From an uncultured Bacteroidales bacterium (GTDB lineage: Bacteria; Bacteroidota; Bacteroidia; Bacteroidales; Muribaculaceae), in the NCBI GenBank assembly GCA_947573135.1, contig CANPDU010000005.1, positions 42,809 to 106,808 on the forward strand: a stretch of 64,000 nucleotides of DNA. The letters run 5' to 3'. Numbering within the stretch: position 1 is the stretch's first letter; each line of letters opens with the position of its first letter. Positions 38,012-47,554 of this stretch are shown here, piece after piece. The notes under the pieces are model-generated. The model was not told where the DNA came from, made no database searches, and worked only from the letters and a program-made list of their open reading frames with translations. The position numbers were made by a program, and so were the translations under genes.

Positions 38012-38527
38012 ATGAAGAAACTCATCCTCATCATGGCTATCGCATTTGCCGGTGTATGCACGGCAGCGGCTCAGAAATTCGCGTTGGTCGATATGGAATA
38101 CATTCTTAAAAACGTGCCGACATATGAAATGGCCAACGAGCAGCTCAACCAGCTGTCACAACGCTGGCAAAAAGAAGTTGAGGCAATCGGAAAGGAAGCC
38201 GAGACGATGTATCAGAGTTATCTGTCGGACAAAGTGTTCCTGACCGAAGAGCAGGCTAAGAAACGTGAAGAAGAAATCGTTGCCAAAGAAAAAGAGGCCA
38301 CCGAACTGAGATATAAATATTTCGGGCCGGAGGGCGAGCTCTACAAGAAGCGTCAGACGCTGCTCAAACCGGTACAAGACGATGTATATAACGCAGTTAA
38401 GAAGGTCGCAGAAGAACGAGGCTATCAGGCAATCTTCGACCGGGCATCGGCGAGCGACATCATATATGCGTCGCCACGAATCGACGTGAGCAATGAAGTG
38501 CTTGCAAAATTGGGCTATTCCAAATAA
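38012..38527 (+). CDS. OmpH/Skp family chaperone (copy 1)
   Basis: Signal peptide, QKFALVDMEYILKNVPTYEMANEQLNQLSQRWQKE... Confidence 0.92.
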   Translation: MKKLILIMAIAFAGVCTAAAQKFALVDMEYILKNVPTYEMANEQLNQLSQRWQKEVEAIGKEAETMYQSYLSDKVFLTEEQAKKREEEIVAKEKEATELRYKYFGPEGELYKKRQTLLKPVQDDVYNAVKKVAEERGYQAIFDRASASDIIYASPRIDVSNEVLAKLGYSK

Positions 38528-38595
38528 AATTAGTACTTTTACGGCGCGAAACTATAACGTAAAAAATTAACTTAAAATCATAACAAGAAAATATC

Positions 38596-39105
38596 ATGTT
38601 CAAAAAAATTATCCTTGCTCTTGCAGTAATTTTCCCTATGAGCGTTTTTGCTCAGAAATTCGGTGTCGTTGATGTTGACAATGTATTTCAGGCAATGCCT
38701 GAGGCCGCAACAATGAGAACAACACTCGAAGAAGCTTCGAAAAAATATCAGTCGGAACTTCAGCAGCTTCAGCAAGAACTTGACAAACTTTATTCTGAAT
38801 TCCAGACCCTCAATCAGGATCCGGCAACGCCCGAAAGCATCAAGCAGCGTCGCCTTGATGATATTCAGGAACGCAACGAAAAGGCCAATCAGTTCGCCTC
38901 TAAAGCACAGCAGGATCTCGAGCGTCTGCGTCAGCAGCTCATTGAGCCGATACAAGTTAAGGTATTTGATGCGATAAAGACAGTCGGCCAGGAAGGCGAT
39001 TACACATTAGTGTTCCCTAAAGCTCAGGATCTGCTGCTCTATCAGGGTGCTAATGTTGTGGATCTTACGGAAACCGTTAAGGCCAAACTCGGCATACAGC
39101 AATAA
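38596..39105 (+). CDS. OmpH/Skp family chaperone (copy 2)
   Basis: QKFGVVDVDNVFQAMPEAATMRTTLEEASKKYQSELQQLQQELDKL. Confidence 0.92.
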   Translation: MFKKIILALAVIFPMSVFAQKFGVVDVDNVFQAMPEAATMRTTLEEASKKYQSELQQLQQELDKLYSEFQTLNQDPATPESIKQRRLDDIQERNEKANQFASKAQQDLERLRQQLIEPIQVKVFDAIKTVGQEGDYTLVFPKAQDLLLYQGANVVDLTETVKAKLGIQQ

Positions 39106-39165
39106 GCCGCATATCTTATACATCGCGAAGCGATGTCCCGCGCCATGTCGCGGTAAACCGCGCAG

Positions 39166-39203
39166 GCAAAAGCCCGGATTTCGCATGAGATCCGGGCTTT
39201 TGC
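39166..39203. terminator. Rho-independent terminator-like hairpin
   Basis: GCAAAAGCCCGGAT / ATCCGGGCTTTTGC, 14-bp perfect stem. Confidence 0.8.
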
Positions 39204-39265
39204 TAAAAAGCAAGTGTAGAGAATTATCCGCGGTCAATGATATTATAGACTATTGAAGATAGAAA

Positions 39266-39289
39266 AGTTATCAACATATGTTGATAACT
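39266..39289. promoter_or_regulatory. Perfect 24-bp palindrome upstream of tdk (candidate operator)
   Basis: AGTTATCAACATATGTTGATAACT equals its own reverse complement. Confidence 0.6.
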
Positions 39290-39359
39290 ATTTCAGCGGT
39301 TAAAACCGGTAGCAAAGACAAAAGTTGCTAACTTTACAGATAATATAGATCATATAAAA

Positions 39360-40046
39360 ATGTACAGGAAAGGCAAACTATATTTTCGCTACGGCACAAT
39401 GGGATCGGCCAAGACCGCCCTGCTGCTCACAACGGCCTATAATTTCGAGGAGCGCCATATAGAGTATCTCTGCATGAAGCCGGTGATAGATACCCGAGAG
39501 GCGCGCAATGTGATTAGATCGAGAATCGGCATAGAACGTGAATGCCGGTGGATCTATCACGATACGAATCTCTATGAGCTGGTCAAAGATATCTATCGCG
39601 AAACGCATAAGGTGATTGAATGGTTTCTTGTTGACGAAGCGCAGTTTCTCACAGAAGCTCAGGTCGACCAGCTTTCACGGGTCGTGGATGATTTCGGCAG
39701 CAATGTCGTGTGCTATGGTCTCCGGACGGATTTCAAAACGCATTTGTTCGAAGGTTCGCGCCGTCTGTTTGAGATAGCCGATACGATAGACGAAATCAAG
39801 TCGACCTGTAACTGCGGCCATAAGACCATAGTAAATGCGCGAATCGACGCCAACGGAGATTTTGTCGAAGAAGGCGCCCAGGTTGAGATCGGCGGAGATG
39901 ACCGTTATGTGGCAGTGTGCCGAAAATGCTGGCGAAACAAGCGCATTGAGCAGAGCACACGCGGAACATTGCCGTTTTTCGAAGAGGAAACGGAAGAAGA
40001 AACAGTTAATATTGACAAAGTGACAGAAAAATATGATAGTTTGTGA
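39360..40046 (+). CDS. tdk: Thymidine kinase
   Basis: GKLYFRYGTMGSAKTALLLTTAYNFEE; FLVDEAQFLT; CYGLRTDFKTHLFEGSRRLFEIADTI; zinc cysteines. Confidence 0.95.
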   Translation: MYRKGKLYFRYGTMGSAKTALLLTTAYNFEERHIEYLCMKPVIDTREARNVIRSRIGIERECRWIYHDTNLYELVKDIYRETHKVIEWFLVDEAQFLTEAQVDQLSRVVDDFGSNVVCYGLRTDFKTHLFEGSRRLFEIADTIDEIKSTCNCGHKTIVNARIDANGDFVEEGAQVEIGGDDRYVAVCRKCWRNKRIEQSTRGTLPFFEEETEEETVNIDKVTEKYDSL

Positions 40047-40485
40047 TATAGCAGACGCGCATCGCTTCAAGGGCCTCAGTCCTCTTATCGGCGAAGCGAT
40101 AGAATGGCTTGAGAGCTATCGAGACGATAATTTTGTGAAAGGGACTGTCGAAATCGGCGCCGAAGGCCGTATCAGAGTAAACTCGGAGGAACCTCATTTG
40201 CGCGCTCCCGAAGTGTCTGAACTCGAGGCGCACCGCCGTTATATCGATATCCATGTGCCGCTTAAGAACAGCGAAACCATAGGCTGGGCATCGGTGGCAG
40301 GCCTGAAGTATCCTCACGGCGGCTATGATGACGAGCGCGACATCTGTTTCTATGGAGATTCGGCAACCTGTCTGCTGCATGTCAGGGTAGGGCAGATCGC
40401 TATATTTTTTCCCGAGGATGCCCATGCTCCCAATATAGGCATCGGTACTCACCGTAAACTTTGTATAAAGATACCTGTTGAATAA
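40033..40485 (+). CDS. YhcH/YjgK/YiaL family protein
   Basis: EAHRRYIDIHVPLKNSETIGWA; FFPEDAHAPNIG; 14-bp overlap with tdk. Confidence 0.88.
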   Translation: MIVCDIADAHRFKGLSPLIGEAIEWLESYRDDNFVKGTVEIGAEGRIRVNSEEPHLRAPEVSELEAHRRYIDIHVPLKNSETIGWASVAGLKYPHGGYDDERDICFYGDSATCLLHVRVGQIAIFFPEDAHAPNIGIGTHRKLCIKIPVE

Positions 40486-40490
40486 AGACT

Positions 40491-41258
40491 ATGAAGATAA
40501 AGCGTAAATGTCTGGCATTACTGTCTGCTGCGTTGCTCGGCACAGCAGCTGCAGCCGCTATGCAGTTCAATGATGAATCATTGAGCTATAAAGTGAATTA
40601 TAAATGGGGGCTTATCCACAAGCAGGCAGGCCATGCGACACTTACGCTTAAAAACGACGGACCATATTATTACGCGCAGCTTACTGCCGCTTCGGAACCG
40701 TGGGCCGATCGATTTTTTGAGGTGCGCGATACTCTCAACGGGGTAATCAAGCGTGACGGTTTTGTGCCGATATTTTACGAAAAGATAGCCCATGAAGGCG
40801 GCGAGGATAAGCACGACACGGTTACATTCATCTATGACGGCAATAATAAGGTAAGAGGGGAATGTACGCGCCATGTAGTCAAGAAGGGCAAAGAGCGTGT
40901 CAACCAGAAGATCGAACTTGAGGCCGAGGGCATGACAGTCGATATGATGAGCGCATACTATTATATGCGTGCACTGCCGTATGAAAACTGGAAGCCGGGT
41001 CAGACGGAAACGATAACGATTTTTTCAGGCAAGCGCAAAGAAGCTCTCACTATAAAATATCACGGAACAGAAGATGTGAAGGCAGACAAGAAGACATTCA
41101 GATGCTATCACATCACCTTTATATTTACGTCAGACGGTGGCAAGAAGACATCAGACGATATGGACGCGTGGATCAGTGCCGACGGGAGGCGGATACCTGT
41201 GAGACTTGAAGGTAAATTGCCCGTCGGAAAGGTGCATTGTGTTTACACGGGACAATAA
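40491..41258 (+). CDS. DUF3108-domain protein
   Basis: ESLSYKVNYKWGLIHKQAGHATLTL; PVRLEGKLPVGKVHCVYTG. Confidence 0.8.
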   Translation: MKIKRKCLALLSAALLGTAAAAAMQFNDESLSYKVNYKWGLIHKQAGHATLTLKNDGPYYYAQLTAASEPWADRFFEVRDTLNGVIKRDGFVPIFYEKIAHEGGEDKHDTVTFIYDGNNKVRGECTRHVVKKGKERVNQKIELEAEGMTVDMMSAYYYMRALPYENWKPGQTETITIFSGKRKEALTIKYHGTEDVKADKKTFRCYHITFIFTSDGGKKTSDDMDAWISADGRRIPVRLEGKLPVGKVHCVYTGQ

Positions 41259-41285
41259 TAGAACGGCATAACAGCAGATTTGGGA

Positions 41286-42737
41286 ATGGCATCGAATGAC
41301 AGACTGAATATCGAGCAGCAATCTAAGCTGCAGCAGCGGTTGAATCCGCGGCAGGTCATTTTCGGCCGCTATCTTGAGATGACCGCTCCCGAGTTTGAAG
41401 AAGAAGTGCGGCGCGCCATTGATGAAAATCCGGCGCTTGAAGTCGTTTCCGAACATGCCGACATGTCGGCGGATGAGACAGGCGGCGACAGTTTTGATGA
41501 AAGTGCCGAACAGTTGCAGCTCGCCGACTATGGCAGTGAGGATGATGTGCCGAGCTATAGGCTGGAAGCAGACAACAATATGCGCGATATAGCTGATGCT
41601 CATGATTTTCTTACTTCGGGCGACGACCGTTCGCTCATGGACGTGATGATGAGTCAGCTCGCAGATATAGATCTGACAGAACGCGAGCAGACTATAGCTG
41701 AATACATAATCGGAAATCTCGATGACAACGGGTATATGACCCGGTCGTTGGGCGATATTGCCGATGATGTGGCAATAGCCGAAAGTATATCCCCGGACAT
41801 TACCGAGGTAAAAAAAGTGTTTGCAAAGATAAGGAAACTCGATCCGGCGGGCATCTGTGCAGTCGATCTCCGCGACTGTCTGCTTTTGCAGATAGATCGG
41901 TTCCCGACTACGCTCACGACGAAAATCGCGCGCGAGATAATAGCAGATTGGTTCGACTTATTCTCGAAGAAACACTTTGATCAGCTGAGGGGGCATATGG
42001 GCATCGATGCTGATGAGATGCATGCGGCTCTCGATTTTATCAAAGGTTTGAATCCCAAACCCGGCGCTCTGATCGAAGGATCGACCGTCAATGACAGGCT
42101 GCGGCATATAATTCCGGATTTTTCGGTCGATATAGACGGAGAAGGACATGCTACGGTCGGGTTGCTTAACAATTTACCCGAACTTGCTATCGAAGAGAGC
42201 TTCAGACTTGACGATGGCCGCCAGTTAAAACCGATACGGAGAGATGCTGATGCACTGGCCTTTATCAGACGCCGTCATGATGACGCTTCGGCATTCATCG
42301 AAATGATGAAGATGCGCGGAGACACTCTGATGGCAGTGATGAGGGCTATAGTCAAAATACAGCGCCGTTTTTTTGAGACTGACGACAAGTCGACCATAAA
42401 GCCGATGATTATAAAAGATATAGCAGCACTGACGGGACTCAACATCTCGGTGATATCGCGAGCTTCGGCCGGAAAGTATGTGCTGACGGCCCACGGGGTG
42501 TATCCGCTGAAAATGTTTTTCAATGAGCGGCCAAAGGAGGATAACGATACGTCGTCGCATGAAATACTTGATGTCTTGTCACGGATCATAGACGAAGAGG
42601 ACAAGCGTCGTCCGCTAAGTGACGAAGCACTGAGCGAAAGGCTGGCAGCAAAAGGATATGATATAGCCCGAAGGACTGTGACGAAATACCGCGAACGTCT
42701 CGGTCAGCCCGTCGCCAGACTTAGGAAACAATTTTAA
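41286..42737 (+). CDS. rpoN: RNA polymerase sigma-54 factor
   Basis: MASNDRLNIEQQSKLQQRLNPRQ; LDPAGICAVDLRDCLLLQ; AALTGLNISVISRASAGKYV; RPLSDEALSERLAAKGYDIARRTVTKYRERL. Confidence 0.95.
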   Translation: MASNDRLNIEQQSKLQQRLNPRQVIFGRYLEMTAPEFEEEVRRAIDENPALEVVSEHADMSADETGGDSFDESAEQLQLADYGSEDDVPSYRLEADNNMRDIADAHDFLTSGDDRSLMDVMMSQLADIDLTEREQTIAEYIIGNLDDNGYMTRSLGDIADDVAIAESISPDITEVKKVFAKIRKLDPAGICAVDLRDCLLLQIDRFPTTLTTKIAREIIADWFDLFSKKHFDQLRGHMGIDADEMHAALDFIKGLNPKPGALIEGSTVNDRLRHIIPDFSVDIDGEGHATVGLLNNLPELAIEESFRLDDGRQLKPIRRDADALAFIRRRHDDASAFIEMMKMRGDTLMAVMRAIVKIQRRFFETDDKSTIKPMIIKDIAALTGLNISVISRASAGKYVLTAHGVYPLKMFFNERPKEDNDTSSHEILDVLSRIIDEEDKRRPLSDEALSERLAAKGYDIARRTVTKYRERLGQPVARLRKQF

Positions 42738-42742
42738 AATAT

Positions 42743-43390
42743 GTGGCAATGAGTGATAACCGCGAACATACAATGACTGAACGCGTGGCGCAGGTGATAA
42801 GTGATCTGTTTTCGCCGATAGTGCTACCGGCCTATATGATGGCTGTAGCGATGTGGCTGTCACCGCTTGTGGCTGTTCCGGAGCGTACAAGGCTTGTCTC
42901 GATGGCTGTTGTAGTGGCACTGACCGCCATTATTCCGACTGCTGTAATACTTACACTTATCAAGCTCGGCAAAGTCAGGGATGTCAGTCTGTCGTCAAGA
43001 TCCGAGAGGATGGTGCCTTATGTGGTGAGTATATTGTGCTATATCGCTACAGTGCTGTTTTTAAGGAGTGTACATGCCCCGATGTGGCTGTGTGCCTTTT
43101 ATCTCGGCGCGGCACTGACATCGGTATGTGCAGCAGTTATAACCAGAAGATGGAAGATAAGCGCCCATTCGTCGGCTGTAGGTGGAGTTGCGGCAGCTCT
43201 CGTATGGATGGGCTTCAGAGGTTTGTTGCTTGCCGGATCGATCTGGTGGGTTACCGGTGGAATAATTCTTTGCGGTCTTGTGGGTACATCGCGCCTGATA
43301 CTGCACCGTCATACGCCGGCACAAGTGTTTGCGGGGTATGCGCTCGGTGCGGCGTCGGTCACGGCAATGTTGTTTTTACTGGCAAATTAA
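42743..43390 (+). CDS. PAP2-like membrane phosphatase family protein
   Basis: Multiple TM segments; C-terminal RLILHRHTPAQVFAGYALGA. Start codon uncertain. Confidence 0.7.
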   Translation: MAMSDNREHTMTERVAQVISDLFSPIVLPAYMMAVAMWLSPLVAVPERTRLVSMAVVVALTAIIPTAVILTLIKLGKVRDVSLSSRSERMVPYVVSILCYIATVLFLRSVHAPMWLCAFYLGAALTSVCAAVITRRWKISAHSSAVGGVAAALVWMGFRGLLLAGSIWWVTGGIILCGLVGTSRLILHRHTPAQVFAGYALGAASVTAMLFLLAN

Positions 43391-43406
43391 TAAGAAAAAC
43401 GAATAT

Positions 43407-43913
43407 ATGAAACCAATCGTTAGTATTATCATGGGCAGTACATCAGATCTGCCCGTTCTCCGTAAGGCGGCTGATTTTCTTGAAGAAATGGAAGTGGCGT
43501 TTGAAATGAACGCTTTGAGCGCTCACCGCACTCCTCGCGAAGTTGAGTCGTTTGCCTGCGGTGCGTCAGATCGTGGAATCAAAGTGATTATCGCGGCCGC
43601 CGGCATGGCCGCTGCCCTTCCCGGAGTTATCGCCGCCCTGACGCCGCTGCCGGTGATCGGTCTGCCCATCGACTCAACACTTCAGGGGCAGGATGCGTTA
43701 CTGTCAATTGTCCAAATGCCCCCGGGTATACCTGTTGCTACCGTCGGTATCAACGCCGGACTCAATGCGGCGATACTGGCTGTGAGGATGCTAGCGCTGA
43801 GTGATGAAAAGCTTGCTGAACGTTATGCCGGCTATTGCGCCTCGCTGTCAAATAAAATAGTCAAGGCGAATGCCGAGCTGGCAGCTATCAGCGATTATAA
43901 ATACAAGGTTTAA
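43407..43913 (+). CDS. purE: 5-(carboxyamino)imidazole ribonucleotide mutase
   Basis: VSIIMGSTSDLPVLRKAADFLEEMEVAFEMNALSAHRTP; AGMAAALPGVIAALTPLPVIGLP. Confidence 0.96.
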   Translation: MKPIVSIIMGSTSDLPVLRKAADFLEEMEVAFEMNALSAHRTPREVESFACGASDRGIKVIIAAAGMAAALPGVIAALTPLPVIGLPIDSTLQGQDALLSIVQMPPGIPVATVGINAGLNAAILAVRMLALSDEKLAERYAGYCASLSNKIVKANAELAAISDYKYKV

Positions 43914-43935
43914 TCAATAATTATCCGGCATCATA

Positions 43936-45498
43936 ATGTCACGAGAAAATTTCCGTCGCAAAACCACGCAGGTGAGGGTAGGTAATACGACCATAGGCGG
44001 AGACGCGCCTATAAGACTGCAGTCGATGACCAACACATCGACACTTGACACCGAGGCATCGGTGGCACAGTGCGCGGCTATAGCTGCGGCCGGTGCAGAT
44101 ATAGTAAGACTGACTGCTCAGGGAGTAGCCCAGGCCAAAAATATGGGTGAGATACGGCGCCGGCTCAGAGAGTCGGGTATAAATATTCCTTTGGTCGCCG
44201 ACATCCATTTCAATCCTGCAGCGGCTTTCGAGGCTGCGACTCAGGTCGAAAAAGTCAGGATCAATCCCGGCAATTTCGTCGACCCCGGCCGTACCTTTAA
44301 AAAGCTCAGTTATACGGACGAGGAATATGCGGCCGAGCTTCAGAAGATTGCAGATAAACTTGTGCCGTTTCTTAAAGTTTGCCGCGAGAATTCGACGGCA
44401 GTGAGACTGGGAGTGAACCACGGTTCGCTTTCCGACCGAATAATGAGCCGTTACGGTGATACTCCGGCCGGAATGGTTGAATCGGTGATGGAATTTCTGA
44501 GAGTCTGCCGCAAAGAGGATTTCAATGACGTTGTAATTTCAATCAAGGCCTCGAATGTCGTAGTGATGACGCAGACGGTCAGAATGCTCGTCAAGGCAAT
44601 GGATGCGGAGGATATGCATTATCCTCTTCATCTCGGAGTCACGGAGGCCGGCGACGCCGAGGACGGACGTGTGAAATCGGCGGTCGGAATAGGTTCTCTG
44701 CTGGCCGACGGCATAGGCGATACGATAAGGGTGTCGCTCAGTGAGGCTCCGGAGAATGAGGTGCCTGTCGCGCGGATGCTGGTCGAACATATCGAAAGAA
44801 TTGCGTCTGACGAAATGCCGCGCGCCGATCATCCCGAATATGATGTTCCGCGCACAGGAAAAGTGCCTGTCGCAGCCGGCGTCGATTTTGACGAGACAGC
44901 CGGTGTGCCTGACGGTTATGATGTGGTCGAGTCATCACGCGCAGATGCGATATCGGATATCCGGCGTAAGCTGGCCGAACGTAACGCACAAGGTAAAACA
45001 ACTCCGGTCATACTTAAAATCAGTTATCCGGCTGACTTTGACGCCGAGCGCGTGACAGTGGCCGCTTCAGTTGATTTCGGTTCGCTGTTGCTTGACGGTC
45101 TCGGCGACGGCATATGGATAGACGCTCCAGGAGTAGAAAACGACAGGCTGCATTCGCTTGAGCTGAGCATACTTCAGGCTACACGCCGCCGCATATCGAA
45201 GACAGAATATATAGCCTGCCCCGGCTGTGGCCGCACGTTGTTTGATCTGCCTGCCGTGCTGAAAACCATCAAAGCCGGCACTTCGCATCTCAAAGGTCTT
45301 AAGATAGGCGTGATGGGGTGTATCGTCAATGGCCCGGGCGAGATGGCCGATGCCGATTACGGATATGTAGGCGCTGCCGCCGGCTGCGTGAGCCTTTATA
45401 AGGGCAAGGAATGCGTTGTCAGAAATATTCCCGCAGAAGAGGCATTGCCGCGGCTGATCGCTCTTATAAAAGAGAATGGCGACTGGGTAGATGAATAA
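43936..45498 (+). CDS. ispG: 4-hydroxy-3-methylbut-2-en-1-yl diphosphate synthase
   Basis: IRLQSMTNTSTLDTEASVAQ; LVADIHFNPAAAFEAA; ACPGCGRTLFDL; GVMGCIVNGPGEMADADYGYVG. Confidence 0.96.
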   Translation: MSRENFRRKTTQVRVGNTTIGGDAPIRLQSMTNTSTLDTEASVAQCAAIAAAGADIVRLTAQGVAQAKNMGEIRRRLRESGINIPLVADIHFNPAAAFEAATQVEKVRINPGNFVDPGRTFKKLSYTDEEYAAELQKIADKLVPFLKVCRENSTAVRLGVNHGSLSDRIMSRYGDTPAGMVESVMEFLRVCRKEDFNDVVISIKASNVVVMTQTVRMLVKAMDAEDMHYPLHLGVTEAGDAEDGRVKSAVGIGSLLADGIGDTIRVSLSEAPENEVPVARMLVEHIERIASDEMPRADHPEYDVPRTGKVPVAAGVDFDETAGVPDGYDVVESSRADAISDIRRKLAERNAQGKTTPVILKISYPADFDAERVTVAASVDFGSLLLDGLGDGIWIDAPGVENDRLHSLELSILQATRRRISKTEYIACPGCGRTLFDLPAVLKTIKAGTSHLKGLKIGVMGCIVNGPGEMADADYGYVGAAAGCVSLYKGKECVVRNIPAEEALPRLIALIKENGDWVDE

Positions 45499-46729
45499 TA
45501 AAAGTCATGAAACAACCACCGGCGTGCTTCCCAACGGAATGCGCGCCGTGCATATGCATTGCCGCGGAAGTGCCGTAGCGATATTCGGACTTATTGTCAA
45601 GGCCGGAAGCCGGAATGAAAGGAATGACGAACAAGGTCTGGCTCATTTTGTCGAGCATACGATCTTCAAGGGAACAGGCCACCGCAGATCGAGCCATATA
45701 ATCAACCGCATGGAGGCCGTAGGCGGAGAACTGAATGCCTATACGACAAAGGAAGAGACCGTCATATACAGCATTTTTCCGGCAGCGCATCTTTCAAGGG
45801 CTGCAGAACTTATTGCCGATCTGACAAGAGACTCGCGTTTTCCGGATCAAGAATTAGACAAAGAGCGCGAAGTGATAGCCGATGAAATCGATTCATATCT
45901 TGACACACCGTCCGAAGCAATATATGATGATTTCGAAGATCTGATATTCTCGGGGTCGCCGCTGGGACACAATATTCTGGGGGACAAGACCAGTATAGCG
46001 CGTTTCGGCAGTGATGCCTGCAAAGGTTTTGTGAAGCGTAACTACGTGCCGGATAATATGGTAGCTTTTTATAGCGGGCCGAGAGGAGCAGACGCTGTTT
46101 TCAAGGTTATGGAGCATTATCTTTCGGTTATAGATAATGAGAAACCGGGCGTTATGACGAGTCCTGTTGTGCCGCCAGTCAACGCGGCTTTTGACAGGAA
46201 GAATATCATAGCCACGCATCAGTCCCACTGTCTGCTTGGAGCAAGAGTCGGCTCTTATCTGGACAAAGACAGATACGCCACAGCACTGTTGACAAACATA
46301 ATCGGAGGTCCGGGCATGAATTCTCTGCTCAACGTAGAGTTACGCGAACGTCGCGGTCTGGTCTACAATGTCGAGGCATCTACTGCATTATACTCTGATT
46401 GCGGTCTGATGACTGTGTATTTCGGTTGTGATCCGTCTGACAGCCGGCGGTGCAGAGATATTGTGACCCGCTGTATTGACAGTCTGCCTGACAGACTGAC
46501 CCCGTCACGTCTTGAAGCGGCAAAAAAACAATATCTCGGGCAGCTTGTCATCGCTTCTGAAAACAGAGAAAACTCAGTTCTGGAAGCAGCCCGATCGCTT
46601 TTATGGAGAAACTATGTGACAGACGTGTCGGATATAGAGAATATCATAAAGGGACTTGATGCGTCAGATCTTCTCTCGGCAGCGGAACCGATTAAAACGC
46701 CGAGCGTGCTCATTTTTTCACCCGAATAG
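45491..46729 (+). CDS. M16 (insulinase/pitrilysin-like) zinc peptidase
   Basis: GLAHFVEHTIFKGTGHRRS (HxxEH), GGELNAYTTKEETVIY; overlaps the end of ispG. Confidence 0.93.
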   Translation: MNNKSHETTTGVLPNGMRAVHMHCRGSAVAIFGLIVKAGSRNERNDEQGLAHFVEHTIFKGTGHRRSSHIINRMEAVGGELNAYTTKEETVIYSIFPAAHLSRAAELIADLTRDSRFPDQELDKEREVIADEIDSYLDTPSEAIYDDFEDLIFSGSPLGHNILGDKTSIARFGSDACKGFVKRNYVPDNMVAFYSGPRGADAVFKVMEHYLSVIDNEKPGVMTSPVVPPVNAAFDRKNIIATHQSHCLLGARVGSYLDKDRYATALLTNIIGGPGMNSLLNVELRERRGLVYNVEASTALYSDCGLMTVYFGCDPSDSRRCRDIVTRCIDSLPDRLTPSRLEAAKKQYLGQLVIASENRENSVLEAARSLLWRNYVTDVSDIENIIKGLDASDLLSAAEPIKTPSVLIFSPE

Positions 46730-46810
46730 GGTAAAAATGCCGTGCCGCTGACAGAGGGTTCGAAAAAAAATCCGTAATTTTACGAATCATATACGAATTA
46801 CTGATTTTTA

Positions 46811-47554
46811 ATGAAGCAGCTCATATATATACTCATCGCTATATCTTTCTGCTCGTTGCTGTCTGTATCATGCAGCCGCGATGATCACGATAAGGAAGAA
46901 AATACACAAATCATTCCGATTGAAGATCTTCTGAGCGATGAAATGAACAATCCATATGACATTCATCTTGACAGCGCTCCAGACGAAGAATGTGTCAAAC
47001 TGGCGCTCCGCCATATCGGTCCTCTCAGAAGAGCTTTCAGAGACAGTAACTACCTTCATGTAGATGCGGCCGAGGTGCTTGGAACCGGAGTGATCGAAGA
47101 TCTGAATGATGCATGGTATCTGCGCCGTCCGCTTGTCGAAATCAGGTCGTGCCGGGAGTATTTTGTCGATGAACTGACCCACAGTTATCCTTATCTTGTC
47201 CCCGAAGCTGCCGATCTTCTGCATGAAGTGGGCCGACGCTTTAATGATTCCCTTCAGGCACGGGGAGGAGGCAATTACCGTATCAAGGTGACCAGTGTCA
47301 TGCGCACACCTCTGACTGTCGCGAAACTTAGACGTATAAACCGCAATGCAACCAGCGCGTCGGCGCATCAGTATGGTACGACGTTTGACATAAGTTATTC
47401 GCGTTTTATATGCGATTCGCTCAGTGTCAACCGTTCGTTTGAAGATCTGAAAAATCTGCTTGGCGAGATACTTTACGATCTGCGCGAGGAAGGGCGCTGT
47501 TATGTTGTCTTTGAGAGAAAACAAAGTTGTTTCCATGTAACCGCGCGTCCGTAA
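46811..47554 (+). CDS. DUF5715-like lipoprotein
   Basis: Lipobox SLLSVSC; VTSVMRTPLTVAKLRRINRNATSASAHQYGTTFDISYSRF. Confidence 0.75.
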   Translation: MKQLIYILIAISFCSLLSVSCSRDDHDKEENTQIIPIEDLLSDEMNNPYDIHLDSAPDEECVKLALRHIGPLRRAFRDSNYLHVDAAEVLGTGVIEDLNDAWYLRRPLVEIRSCREYFVDELTHSYPYLVPEAADLLHEVGRRFNDSLQARGGGNYRIKVTSVMRTPLTVAKLRRINRNATSASAHQYGTTFDISYSRFICDSLSVNRSFEDLKNLLGEILYDLREEGRCYVVFERKQSCFHVTARP

